From: Verrucomicrobiales bacterium
Lineage (GTDB): Bacteria; Verrucomicrobiota; Verrucomicrobiia; Verrucomicrobiales; DEV007
Assembly (NCBI GenBank): GCA_029210205.1
Contig: JARGOD010000038.1
Span: 1-46,035 of the forward strand
Length of the DNA: 46,035 bases
Direction: 5' to 3'
The translations under genes were made by a program, and so were the position numbers. Shown here one piece after another: positions 14,933 to 23,489 of this stretch (within the stretch, counting starts at the first letter, position 1; each line of letters opens with the position of its first letter). Under the pieces are notes generated by a model. That model had not been told where the DNA came from and searched no databases. It was given only the letters and a program-made list of their open reading frames with translations.

Positions 14933-16917
14933 TCTTTGCCATAAGGACTACGATAAGAACCTTTCCAGATGCAACTCCCCTAAAAACTCTAATTCCGATG
15001 CTCCCCGACGAAAACAAGGGTCCAATTCGACAGTTGTGCGAACGGGTTCTGTCCGCTCGACAAGACGCTGCGAATATTGAAGGAATTCCGGACCCATTGG
15101 TCGAAGAAGTAATCCGAGAAATCGAATTTGACGTAAAATCTCTCGACGAGATCGACCGAAAATTGGCACTGAAACCCTCTCACTCAAGGGGGGAATTCTA
15201 CGACTTCTTCTCTTTGATGGATATGCTCCTTTCGGGCTCTCCCGCTTGCCATCAACTTATGGGCAGGATATGGGCGCACGTCTACGATTCCTGTAGCGCT
15301 GAAGAGCGGATTACTCTTCTTAGCGGCTTTAACACGGATGGTGACTTCTTCAACCAGTTCCATGTGCTACCATCTATTGTCGAACATGGGGAGTTCACCG
15401 GCGAAGTGCTCTCCGATTGGTTGATCGAAGTGGGAAAAACTCTCGGGAACGATCTGGCGAGTGCACCTCTTTGGAATGCTCTTTCGATCATGGCCGAGAA
15501 AAGACCAGGGTTGTCAGTCGAAACCCTACGATTGTGGATCGGTGGCGACCTTGCTTCTCAGACCATCTCCATGGCCGCACATCTCCTCGCCGCACTAAGA
15601 TTTGGATCGGTCCAAGGAGTAACGGAAATAGATTTGTCCCTCAAATCCAGTGACAGCAGGAATCACCGCAAAACCTACTACCGTTCTCATCAAGCGTCGG
15701 ACCAACTGGCTACTCTTCCCGGCAATGATTACCGAAACCTCATCGAAGAAATGTCCGGCGATTCGGAGGAGATGGACCTCGAATGCCTCCACTTCATACA
15801 GGCGACAATCTGCAACGATAAACGCTGCGACAACACGTTCCGGATCGCGATCCAGTGGGTGATCGACAACACGCATGATTCTCCCTCCGTCTTGTGGGGT
15901 GATACAGTCCCTCGGCTCGCCTTCAGCACCCTTCAGCGGAGCAAAACACTCGGTATCGAGCCTCTTTACAAGCTGGTGCCCAAAACTCTCCCCATCCCAG
16001 AGTCCCACAGCGGAACGCGGAGAGCATTGGACAAACTGCTTGTCGAGATATTCGGGGTGAACAAGACGGACTTTATGTCGCTGATGTTCAGTATCTCGGA
16101 GAGAGACAGTTTCACGTTGAACAAGCTGTTCGATCCCCACAGCCACGGATACATGCAGAGCGCTGTTTCCCGGTCAAACGTGAGCCAGCTGATCTCGGAT
16201 TGTTTTTCGCAAAGATCGAATTCGGCAAGACGGGTGGGTATCAAATTCTTCCAGCGGAGCGATATTCAAGAGCTTACCCCGCCAGCCGGGACGCTGTGGA
16301 GCGAAGAGCAGATTGCATCGATCATCGTTCAGTTAAGCGTCGAGTCACTTTACGACGAAACGCCGGCACGAATTCTGGTGGCGCTTGAACCCTACGTTCG
16401 CGACTCCAATTCCGACGATCTCAAAAACCTCTACAAAGAGCACCTTATCTTCCACTCGAAAAACTTCCCAGGGGCTTGTCTTCGATACCTAAGAGAGAAG
16501 AGCAAAAAACTGAAAAGCAGGCTGATCCGACAAGCAATGCTCGATGTAGAATCGTATCTCGATCAATTGACTGAATGTTCCGGCAGCGCAATCAATTCAG
16601 CACGGATCGCTGGACTCCGGCGGGCCTCCCAATTGTTATCAAATCGAAGGAGTCGCGAAATTCAATCAGCCTCCGAAGGAGAAAACAGCCTGGTGTCGCT
16701 CCTCACCAGTAAGTCCTACCTGCTGTATGGCGGCGGCGAGTGGCAGATGTATTACGGGGGGGCGTTCGGAGAGATCGCTCAAACTCAGGAGTTCTCCACT
16801 TCGATGGAGTTTCCACGAATGCCGATGATTGATCCGGATGGTTACGGCGAATGGAGAATGACCTGCGGAAGAATGTTGCGCTACTTTGATCGAAAGGCGG
16901 ACCAGAACGAATTTTGA
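14920..16917 (+). CDS. Large helical protein of the putative defence operon, unknown
   Basis: Up to 665 residues, with no known catalytic motif, no P-loop, no signal peptide and no membrane segment. Most of it looks alpha-helical with repeat-like character (for example WLIEVGKTLGNDLASAPLWN and SAARRVGIKFF-like stretches), suggesting a HEAT/TPR-like scaffold. The C-terminus has a distinctive Gly/Tyr/Trp-rich block (SYLLYGGGEWQMYYGGAFGE). The start is uncertain: TTG 14920 overlaps the previous gene by 13 bp, whereas ATG 14998 would give 639 residues. The next gene begins directly after its stop (TGA-ATG), so the two are surely co-translated. Confidence 0.75.
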   Translation: MERLVFAIRTTIRTFPDATPLKTLIPMLPDENKGPIRQLCERVLSARQDAANIEGIPDPLVEEVIREIEFDVKSLDEIDRKLALKPSHSRGEFYDFFSLMDMLLSGSPACHQLMGRIWAHVYDSCSAEERITLLSGFNTDGDFFNQFHVLPSIVEHGEFTGEVLSDWLIEVGKTLGNDLASAPLWNALSIMAEKRPGLSVETLRLWIGGDLASQTISMAAHLLAALRFGSVQGVTEIDLSLKSSDSRNHRKTYYRSHQASDQLATLPGNDYRNLIEEMSGDSEEMDLECLHFIQATICNDKRCDNTFRIAIQWVIDNTHDSPSVLWGDTVPRLAFSTLQRSKTLGIEPLYKLVPKTLPIPESHSGTRRALDKLLVEIFGVNKTDFMSLMFSISERDSFTLNKLFDPHSHGYMQSAVSRSNVSQLISDCFSQRSNSARRVGIKFFQRSDIQELTPPAGTLWSEEQIASIIVQLSVESLYDETPARILVALEPYVRDSNSDDLKNLYKEHLIFHSKNFPGACLRYLREKSKKLKSRLIRQAMLDVESYLDQLTECSGSAINSARIAGLRRASQLLSNRRSREIQSASEGENSLVSLLTSKSYLLYGGGEWQMYYGGAFGEIAQTQEFSTSMEFPRMPMIDPDGYGEWRMTCGRMLRYFDRKADQNEF

Positions 16918-18750
16918 ATGACACCTGATACAATATCCACATTCCTCACAAGCTACTTGGAAAGCTTGAACGAAGAATCTCGGGACGACAAAAACGGGAG
17001 ACGATACGGGTTTGATCACGTCATTTTGAAATGGGCGGAAGCAACCGATCTGGTGCCCCTTCGTTTACCCTATTTCCAGCGAGGAGAAGATGTCGCGCCC
17101 CAGCCGAAGAAAGAAGCGGAGTTCGGAGTGGATTTCAAATTCATCAGCCGAGATGGAAAGAAGCTCTACGTTTTTGTGTTGAAGGATGAGAGGCTCACCT
17201 ATGGCAACTTCACGTCAGAAAAATTCGATAAGGATCTACGGCTCGCTGCCAATCAAGATTTGACGATCCCCGGTCACACCGAAGTCGATGAAGTGAAGAT
17301 AATCCTCTGCTACAACAAAGGAGAAATGATTCAAGGGGTCGACGCCTACGACTCTCTCGTAAAGACACTCGGGACTAAAGTGGGTGACACGGCGTCTCTC
17401 ACCTTCGAGCGGTGGAATTTGACCATTCTATCCGAGAAAGTTCTTGAGTCCCTGTCGGCGAGTCCGGCACTGCTCCCGGAGCGTTTTTTCCGGAAGTTCA
17501 CCTACATCTGCTGGCAGGTTGGAGACTTTCACCATGGATCCGAACACTGGGAGTCGATATTGATACCTGATTGGATTGAGTTTTTGGACGAAATTCTGGT
17601 CGGCGAAATAAGCGAGACGGAGGTTCGTATGGTATCGATCGCTTTGCTGATTCTCAAATCCCACGGAGTGGATGATCCGTCGTGGGAAACCGGATGGATA
17701 GAAATTTTGGAATACGCGATGCTAGCCTTGTGGCGGGCTGCATCGGCGAATGAAAACCACAGTATTCACCCGTTCGTTCTTCCGATCTGGAATGACTTCT
17801 ACTTGGCAGAGCTACACGCATACTACGAGAGGAACAGCGCGTTGCTTGCATCGCACGATTCGCTCACTGCCGGGTATCCCGGAGAATTCTCCGAAGTCAT
17901 CGGATGCCGCCACGCCTATTGGCACATGGGACGACTTGGGATTCTTGCGGGCAGTTTGATCGAGTTCTCAGAATTGGCGTGCGAGGAGGCTCAGGGCGAG
18001 CTGCCGAACATTGAAGAAAAGTTGGAGGATGCCCTTGAAACATGGGTTGGGATGATCAATGCGAACCCTTCCGTATTGCGCCCTTTGTTGGACATTCATC
18101 ATATCGAACTATTTCTTTTTTGGAGCGTTTTCAGAAGGGCTAACCGTCGGGATAAGGTGGTCTCATTCTTCCGGCAAATGATAAAAAGGCTGATCATTCG
18201 CCGATCAGGTCACGGAGGAATTCGGCTAATCGATCAGGGGAATTCCTGGGAAAGACTTCTCGAACGTATTGCCATCTCCGAAGCTGCCGAGGAGTCCGTC
18301 GGGAAAACGTCCTACCTACTCCAAATGATCCTTGAAATTTGTGTCGGTGATTTGGGTGAAGAAGGAAGGGAGCTGGCGGTTGAAATCTTTCAGCACTTAA
18401 TCCTCGGAAAGATCGACGATGAGAAAAGCCATGACTTCCCCGAGAGTGTGGAACTACAGAGTTGGGTTCCGCCAGAAGCTTGGGGCCGACAAGTTCTTGC
18501 TGGATACACCGGTGATTTGGGAATCACTTTGACGATCAATTCCTATTTTCAGCAACAAAGAGACAATATGGACGGATTTTCCGAGAACGTTCTAAGTTTC
18601 ATTCAAACCGCCCGTGAAACACACCCTGTCGATTACGGCCAAGACACCTCGGTTCCTGCGGGAGTTTGGCAACTCGCATGCATTTTACACAAATCTCCAG
18701 TCCCTCCAGAATTTTGGCGGATTCAATGCGAATCCGTAAAGAACTCTTGA
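16918..18750 (+). CDS. Large protein with possible degenerate nuclease-like N-terminus, putative defence operon
   Basis: A 610-residue protein that starts on the base after the previous stop. The N-terminal 200 residues show a GVDFKF strand (about 70-75) followed by KLYVFVLKDE (82-91), a D...strand-K spacing that recalls restriction-endonuclease-like folds; the usual Glu/Gln before the Lys is missing, so activity is doubtful. Residues 200-600 look helical, ending with a motif-like VPPEFWR segment. No transporter or NTPase motif is visible. Its immediate coupling to the 14920 gene suggests that the two proteins form a complex. No named family was recognised. Confidence 0.75.
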   Translation: MTPDTISTFLTSYLESLNEESRDDKNGRRYGFDHVILKWAEATDLVPLRLPYFQRGEDVAPQPKKEAEFGVDFKFISRDGKKLYVFVLKDERLTYGNFTSEKFDKDLRLAANQDLTIPGHTEVDEVKIILCYNKGEMIQGVDAYDSLVKTLGTKVGDTASLTFERWNLTILSEKVLESLSASPALLPERFFRKFTYICWQVGDFHHGSEHWESILIPDWIEFLDEILVGEISETEVRMVSIALLILKSHGVDDPSWETGWIEILEYAMLALWRAASANENHSIHPFVLPIWNDFYLAELHAYYERNSALLASHDSLTAGYPGEFSEVIGCRHAYWHMGRLGILAGSLIEFSELACEEAQGELPNIEEKLEDALETWVGMINANPSVLRPLLDIHHIELFLFWSVFRRANRRDKVVSFFRQMIKRLIIRRSGHGGIRLIDQGNSWERLLERIAISEAAEESVGKTSYLLQMILEICVGDLGEEGRELAVEIFQHLILGKIDDEKSHDFPESVELQSWVPPEAWGRQVLAGYTGDLGITLTINSYFQQQRDNMDGFSENVLSFIQTARETHPVDYGQDTSVPAGVWQLACILHKSPVPPEFWRIQCESVKNS

Positions 18751-18883
18751 TGGCTGAAAATGTTTCGGGTTTCATATAAGGTGGGCAGGATACTCATCCA
18801 TCATCCTCAAACCGAAATTTCATCCGTCTTAGTTAAGGGACTGTCGAAAACGGATTCTCTGAAACCAAACGGAGTATGGTCGA

Positions 18884-18900
18884 CCATTCAACCCTGTTGA
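18884..18900 (-). repeat. Dispersed motif copy upstream of the NACHT gene
   Basis: CAACCCTGTT (18889-18898) is the reverse complement of AACAGGGTTG, with the usual extension into GGTCGACC nearby. It lies in the 228-bp gap between the third and fourth genes of the putative defence set, 80 bp before the NACHT start. The rest of this gap shows no gene I can support and may hold a separate promoter. Confidence 0.5.
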
Positions 18901-18978
18901 ACCGGAATACGAAGAGGGGTACCCATACGCTGTCCGGGCCTGCTGAGCGCGAACGATTCCGCACCGGAAATTTCCGAA

Positions 18979-21900
18979 ATGATTTACACCGAATTCGACA
19001 GAAAATTCAGGGGCCTTTTCGACAATGCTTTTCAGGATTGGGTCGAGTCCGTGTTGCAGGAGATCTACCCCAACGGAAAACTCGTCCGGGTCGGCGTGAC
19101 GCAGGGTGATGGAGGAATCGACGCTTTCGCCATCAACACGGGGACGGTTTTTCAAGTGTTCGCCCCCCGGAATCCAACAGACGGGAAAGTGGCGAATAAG
19201 ATCGCGAACGACTTTCCCAAAGCGCTGGAGACAATGGGAGAGGGTCTAAAACATTGGATAATCATCCACAACACGCCAACGAGCAAAATGGGGAAATTAG
19301 CTACGGCTCAGATCGGGAGACCTCAGAAGGAATACCCCGGGCTCGAATTTTCGGCATGGGGAATCGAAGAGCTATGGCGCGCATATCAAGAGGCGACCGG
19401 GTTTCTGAGAAAGGCGAAGGAAGCGCTGCTGAATTGGAATCGGCAGTCATTTTCTACGTTCCGGATTCCGCTACTCGGAGTCGAACACCCGGCATCTTTA
19501 ATCTGGGACGAACTCTCCGTCCGTGACGGGGCTATGGAAACTACTAGCACCTCTCTTGCCGATGAGCTCCGGCTGTATCGGGAGTGGGCCAGACTGGGTA
19601 AAGTGGACTCGGGAAAGACTCGCTCCGCGACCGAGGTGCTGGAAGACGGCGCGAATCTCGTGGTGGTCGGTGGGCCGGGGAGTGGGAAATCCACACTCGC
19701 GCGGAAGCTCGTGCATGAGGCGGTCGAGCGGGATCAAACAGTGTTGGTGGCAAGCCTCAAACGCATCGCTTTGATTTACAGGAAGCGCGATACGTTCGCG
19801 GATGCCGTATTCCAGATTGGTTCGGGCAATGCCCCTCCCGATGCCCGGCGGACGTCCGATTTGCTGGATGAACTCGACTTGTTGATTCTCGACGGTCTCG
19901 ACGAAGCGGAGCCATCGAGAGCGGAGATTGCCGAAGAAATCCGGCAATGGTCGGTCGGGCACCCATCCACCCGGGTCTGTGTGACGACCCGGCCCATCGG
20001 ACATCAACCGCACTATTTGTCGGCTTTCAAGACTGCTGAAATTCTGCCTCTGTCGGAAACGAGATCGAGGGAAGTGATCACCCGGACAATCGAGAAAAAG
20101 AATCTTTCGGAAGCGGAGTCGAAACGGCTGAACGCAATATTTAAACTGGGCGACGACTGGCCTCGGTGGAGAGAATCGCCGAACGCGTTCGATTTTGCAA
20201 AGAAGAGTCCGCTGCTATTGAGTTTTTTGATCGCGTTGGCAATCGGGGGCAAATCGCTCGAAGGGAAACGAAGCGAACTATACGGTCGCATTGTCGATCT
20301 TTTCCGGACGCGGGAAGTTCCAGGAGACGATGACCCCGCGCTTTCCGCCCGCATGGCGATGCATCTTCTTTCCCTGCTTGCAGTGCAGAGTCTTGATCGC
20401 CCCACCATGCCGCTCGCGGACATTGTCGGAGAGGTCGCCGGGATGCTTTCGCAGGCGACAGGCGATCCCGAATTGAAATCGGCCGGGACTGTCGAGTCGG
20501 CGATTCAGTTCTGGGTGAAGCGTGGCATGATGGAGAAGATCAAAGTCGACACTCGGGAATTTCTAGTTTTCGTTCACCCGACGTTTGCGGAATACGCTGC
20601 CGCACTCTGGCTCGGCGAGCAGCCGGAGAAAGAGATCGCGACATGGACGAAGGACCGCAGTAGAAATCCCGAAGCACGAGAAATCCTCATTCTCGCGGGT
20701 GCGCAGAAGCGCGGGGAACTCGTGATCGAGTTATTGCTGAGTTTGGATGAACCGGAAGATCCACTTTCCGCAGAAACCGTGATCGCTCTGGAGGCAATCG
20801 GAGAAAAGGATGGAACAAACCCGGAATTGGTTCAAAAAACATCGGGCTTGTTGGAGACGAGACTCGTTTCAAATATTCCTCTGATTTCCATCGAAGCTGC
20901 CCGACAGATGGTCGCGATTGCCCCCGCCCACCCCGATCAGATCGGGCCGCTCTGCACCGAACTCCTCGACCACGACCAGATGTGGACTCGGCTCGCTGCC
21001 TACGCCGGACTGTTGGAGATCGAAACGTCAAATTCAGTCGATTTTGCCAAATCGTTTCTGAGCGATAAGCGATGGATGGAGGACGGCGATGGGAACGAGA
21101 GAGTTCGAGATCTTCCTCAGGACGGAGGACAGTTGTGGCAGCAAACGATTGTCAGGGCTGTTGTCATCGTTTCAGACGTGGATGATACAGATGAAATGAA
21201 TCGACTGATTCGGGAATTCGTCGCATCAGACCGGGAGGTCACGGTTGCAACGATAGTTGGCTTGGAAGAAACCCTTGGTTCGGAGCGTTTGAGAGCAGTC
21301 GTTGCTGGAACAACATGGGACATAACTTCGGGTCTCTCAGGACTGCTACCGCTATTCCCTGATCACAAGGAGAAGCGTTTCGCCCACGCAAAGATGTGTG
21401 CAAAAATTATTCTGGATTCGCTCGAATCATCGGAAGTCATTGTCGAAGAAGATGACCGAGAAGAGTTGACGGAATTCAACAGACTTCTAGGAGCAATAGA
21501 GGTTGCCGAAGCTCCAATCCCCGATTACCTCAATTTGGTCTCCGAAAATGGACGTAACTCCGCTGTCGAAGTTTTTCGCGGGTTGATCGAAGTTCTCGTT
21601 ATAGATCGAGAAAACTTAATTTCCGATTGCTCAAAAGCGTTGGCCGAAACGAGCGCAGATCGGATGTGGGAACGAATTGAACATCTTTTCGTAGAGGACT
21701 TTCCCATCCGTGATTCCTACAACCTCGCCGAAATCGTTTCGCCAGAAATATTGGTGAGATCACTGCTTCATCCATCGGGATGTATCCATCGCTGGGGAAC
21801 CTATTTGATTCGGATGTCCTGCAGTGAGATCGACTTCCGTCCTGAATTGGAAGCCACTCTGGCAGAAGTGACGGGAAGTGCTCTTTTCTACGTCGGGCTA

Positions 21901-22695
21901 TTTGCCGAAGAAGTTTGGGGAGAGCAGGCGGTGGCGATTATTCGTAGACGCTCGGAATCCAATAGTCTCGATGGGGTTGGATATCTGTGCGAAGCATACG
22001 GCAAGATTCGATCCAAAAACAAACAAGAGGATGATTGGGAATTTCTCATCTCGATGTGTGAGCACGGGGAGTCAGCAGTGGGCGCGGCGAAGGGGCTAGA
22101 GAATCTCAGCTTTCCCGCGACTCCGGAATACGGGACTGCCGTGCGCGACGCTTTCACCACTTGGTGCGGACGCGATCTTTCCTGCAAGCATTGCGGGGAG
22201 GCAGTTATTGATGGCGTCTGCAGTAACTGCAACGTGGTCGCGGAAACTCCCGTGGCGTCTCTGCTCCGGGAACTCATACGAATGGAGTTGGTCGACCGGA
22301 AGGAATTGCTTTCGTTGAGCGCTGACGAAAACAGGAAAAAGTCAGAACCTGCCATTGCGGAAATTCTGCGCCACGCGAGAGGAGATGAAGAGGTCCAGAG
22401 CGAAGTGATCGAATGGATCGCGAAGACGGGAAAAGAAGCACACGCGCTGTTGCGAGCATTCGTTCGTTCGGACGTGCGGAACGGTTTCCATTTCGCATCC
22501 GAACTTCTTTCGACTCTTGAAAAAATCGACGTTGGTTCGCGAGCGATCATTCTGGCTGAGATTCCTCACTTCGGACTGGAACACGACACCAAAACCGAAG
22601 CTCTCCAACGCGGATTGTCTGATCCAGCTCCTCAGGTTAGAGACGTCTCGGTCGAGGCGCTACGACTGCTTGCAGCGCAATCTGATCGGGAGTGA
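18979..22695 (+). CDS. Mrr-like nuclease domain fused to NACHT NTPase (STAND/Avs-like)
   Basis: A 1238-residue multidomain protein. Residues 1-145 resemble Mrr-type nuclease domains (GDGGIDAF at 43-50, then VFQVFAPRN); the catalytic Lys position reads as Phe/Ala, so cleavage is uncertain. An NTPase follows, with P-loop GGPGSGKSTLARK (231-243), Walker B LLILDGLDEA (301-310) and sensor VCVTTRP, the NACHT/STAND arrangement. The long helical C-terminus looks HEAT-like and contains a zinc ribbon (Cys 1069, 1072, 1081, 1084). STAND proteins of this plan (Avs, bNACHT) sense phage proteins and trigger an effector. The gene follows the three other large genes after 228 bp and is the strongest defence marker here. 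Confidence 0.88.
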   Translation: MIYTEFDRKFRGLFDNAFQDWVESVLQEIYPNGKLVRVGVTQGDGGIDAFAINTGTVFQVFAPRNPTDGKVANKIANDFPKALETMGEGLKHWIIIHNTPTSKMGKLATAQIGRPQKEYPGLEFSAWGIEELWRAYQEATGFLRKAKEALLNWNRQSFSTFRIPLLGVEHPASLIWDELSVRDGAMETTSTSLADELRLYREWARLGKVDSGKTRSATEVLEDGANLVVVGGPGSGKSTLARKLVHEAVERDQTVLVASLKRIALIYRKRDTFADAVFQIGSGNAPPDARRTSDLLDELDLLILDGLDEAEPSRAEIAEEIRQWSVGHPSTRVCVTTRPIGHQPHYLSAFKTAEILPLSETRSREVITRTIEKKNLSEAESKRLNAIFKLGDDWPRWRESPNAFDFAKKSPLLLSFLIALAIGGKSLEGKRSELYGRIVDLFRTREVPGDDDPALSARMAMHLLSLLAVQSLDRPTMPLADIVGEVAGMLSQATGDPELKSAGTVESAIQFWVKRGMMEKIKVDTREFLVFVHPTFAEYAAALWLGEQPEKEIATWTKDRSRNPEAREILILAGAQKRGELVIELLLSLDEPEDPLSAETVIALEAIGEKDGTNPELVQKTSGLLETRLVSNIPLISIEAARQMVAIAPAHPDQIGPLCTELLDHDQMWTRLAAYAGLLEIETSNSVDFAKSFLSDKRWMEDGDGNERVRDLPQDGGQLWQQTIVRAVVIVSDVDDTDEMNRLIREFVASDREVTVATIVGLEETLGSERLRAVVAGTTWDITSGLSGLLPLFPDHKEKRFAHAKMCAKIILDSLESSEVIVEEDDREELTEFNRLLGAIEVAEAPIPDYLNLVSENGRNSAVEVFRGLIEVLVIDRENLISDCSKALAETSADRMWERIEHLFVEDFPIRDSYNLAEIVSPEILVRSLLHPSGCIHRWGTYLIRMSCSEIDFRPELEATLAEVTGSALFYVGLFAEEVWGEQAVAIIRRRSESNSLDGVGYLCEAYGKIRSKNKQEDDWEFLISMCEHGESAVGAAKGLENLSFPATPEYGTAVRDAFTTWCGRDLSCKHCGEAVIDGVCSNCNVVAETPVASLLRELIRMELVDRKELLSLSADENRKKSEPAIAEILRHARGDEEVQSEVIEWIAKTGKEAHALLRAFVRSDVRNGFHFASELLSTLEKIDVGSRAIILAEIPHFGLEHDTKTEALQRGLSDPAPQVRDVSVEALRLLAAQSDRE

Positions 22696-22721
22696 ACAAA
22701 ATGTTGTAGGCATGGTAGCGA

Positions 22722-22740
22722 CCCAAGTCACTAGCTTGGG
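22722..22740. terminator. Possible bidirectional stem-loop between convergent genes
   Basis: CCCAAG-TCACTAG-CTTGGG is a perfect 6-bp stem with a seven-base loop between the NACHT gene and the convergent minus-strand genes; it includes the stop of the latter. There is no T-tract, so it is only a weak terminator candidate. Confidence 0.35.
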
Positions 22741-22967
22741 GCGTTGGGAGTCTTCTCGGAGCTCCCTCCATTTGACGGTTCATTCGGTAAGAGGGAACGA
22801 TAATCACGAACCTCCGACTGCATTCGATCAAGCTCTGCAAGAAATCCAGAGACTGATCCTCTGTAATTTTCGGGAGACGATTCTTCCTCTCTAATTTTCA
22901 GAAGCTGCTTTTGAATGTTCTCAATACGGCGAAGGGTCGAATGCAGCTCAATGTCGTTCTCAATCAT
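22731..22967 (-). CDS. Small coiled-coil protein paired with the nucleotidyltransferase
   Basis: A 78-residue protein (MIENDIELHSTLRRIENIQKQLLKIREEE...FLAELDRMQSEVRDY), predicted to be mostly one long helix with a polar tail. The ATG at 22967 overlaps the stop of the upstream nucleotidyltransferase gene (ATGA), which fixes the start and shows coupling; the longer upstream frame is a shadow of that gene. By position and size it could be the antitoxin or partner of a toxin-antitoxin-like pair. It is not a HEPN domain, as no R-x4-6-H motif is visible. The function is inferred only from context. Confidence 0.7.
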   Translation of the reverse strand: MIENDIELHSTLRRIENIQKQLLKIREEESSPENYRGSVSGFLAELDRMQSEVRDYRSLLPNEPSNGGSSEKTPNAPS

Positions 22968-23428
22968 TTCGGATGAGTGGTTATTTCGATAATCCCACGG
23001 CGGGTTCCATCGCGCTTTATTTGCCAATTTTCGATCATTCTGTCTTCTCCTTCGAGTGCCGCTTTGCGCCGGAGCCAAAATACGCTCGCTCCAAAAGTAA
23101 TCTGCGCCATACGGTGATGGAAGAGATTCTTTGAGTATTCGGCAGCTTCACTTATCTCAAATTTGTCATCCATCATCAGAAATATGTCGATGTCATTTGG
23201 CTTCTCCTTAGCGGTTACAAACGAGCCGAAGACGATAAACCGGGTCAAGTGTCCCGTGGAGAATGCAGCATTGAATATTTTCGTGAGTTCAGCGCCCAAG
23301 GCGCTTCGCCTCGGATTTCCACTGCCGAATTTTGCTAAGGCTTGATCCAATGAGCACCGATGCACAGCTACAGGCAAGTCGACGGGATCAAGAGAAGGGA
23401 TTGGGAAGGAGGTATGTCGTTCGCGCAT
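22964..23428 (-). CDS. DUF6932-like nucleotidyltransferase-fold protein
   Basis: A 154-residue protein with the minimal nucleotidyltransferase signature: FIVFGSFVTAKEKPNDIDIFL, where GS and D-x-D are the nucleotide- and metal-binding elements. The opening (FPIPSLDPVDLPVAVHRCSLDQALAKFG) fits DUF6932, whose members commonly start with a similar leader segment and are encoded with a small partner. Nucleotidyltransferases of this size can modify a partner protein or tRNA, as MntA does for HepT. The next gene overlaps by 4 bp. The ATG at 23428 is used. A toxin-antitoxin or anti-phage role is plausible next to the NACHT locus but unproved. Confidence 0.8.
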   Translation of the reverse strand: MRERHTSFPIPSLDPVDLPVAVHRCSLDQALAKFGSGNPRRSALGAELTKIFNAAFSTGHLTRFIVFGSFVTAKEKPNDIDIFLMMDDKFEISEAAEYSKNLFHHRMAQITFGASVFWLRRKAALEGEDRMIENWQIKRDGTRRGIIEITTHPK

Positions 23429-23489
23429 TTTTCTGAGTGAATTTTTCAGACTTTATGCACGAACCCGTCGACGAAACAGGTGCAGGAGA

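Noticed and set aside
14968..14971. ATG near 14969 as the start of the second gene in the putative defence operon
   Set aside because: It is out of frame with the 14920-16917 coding sequence.
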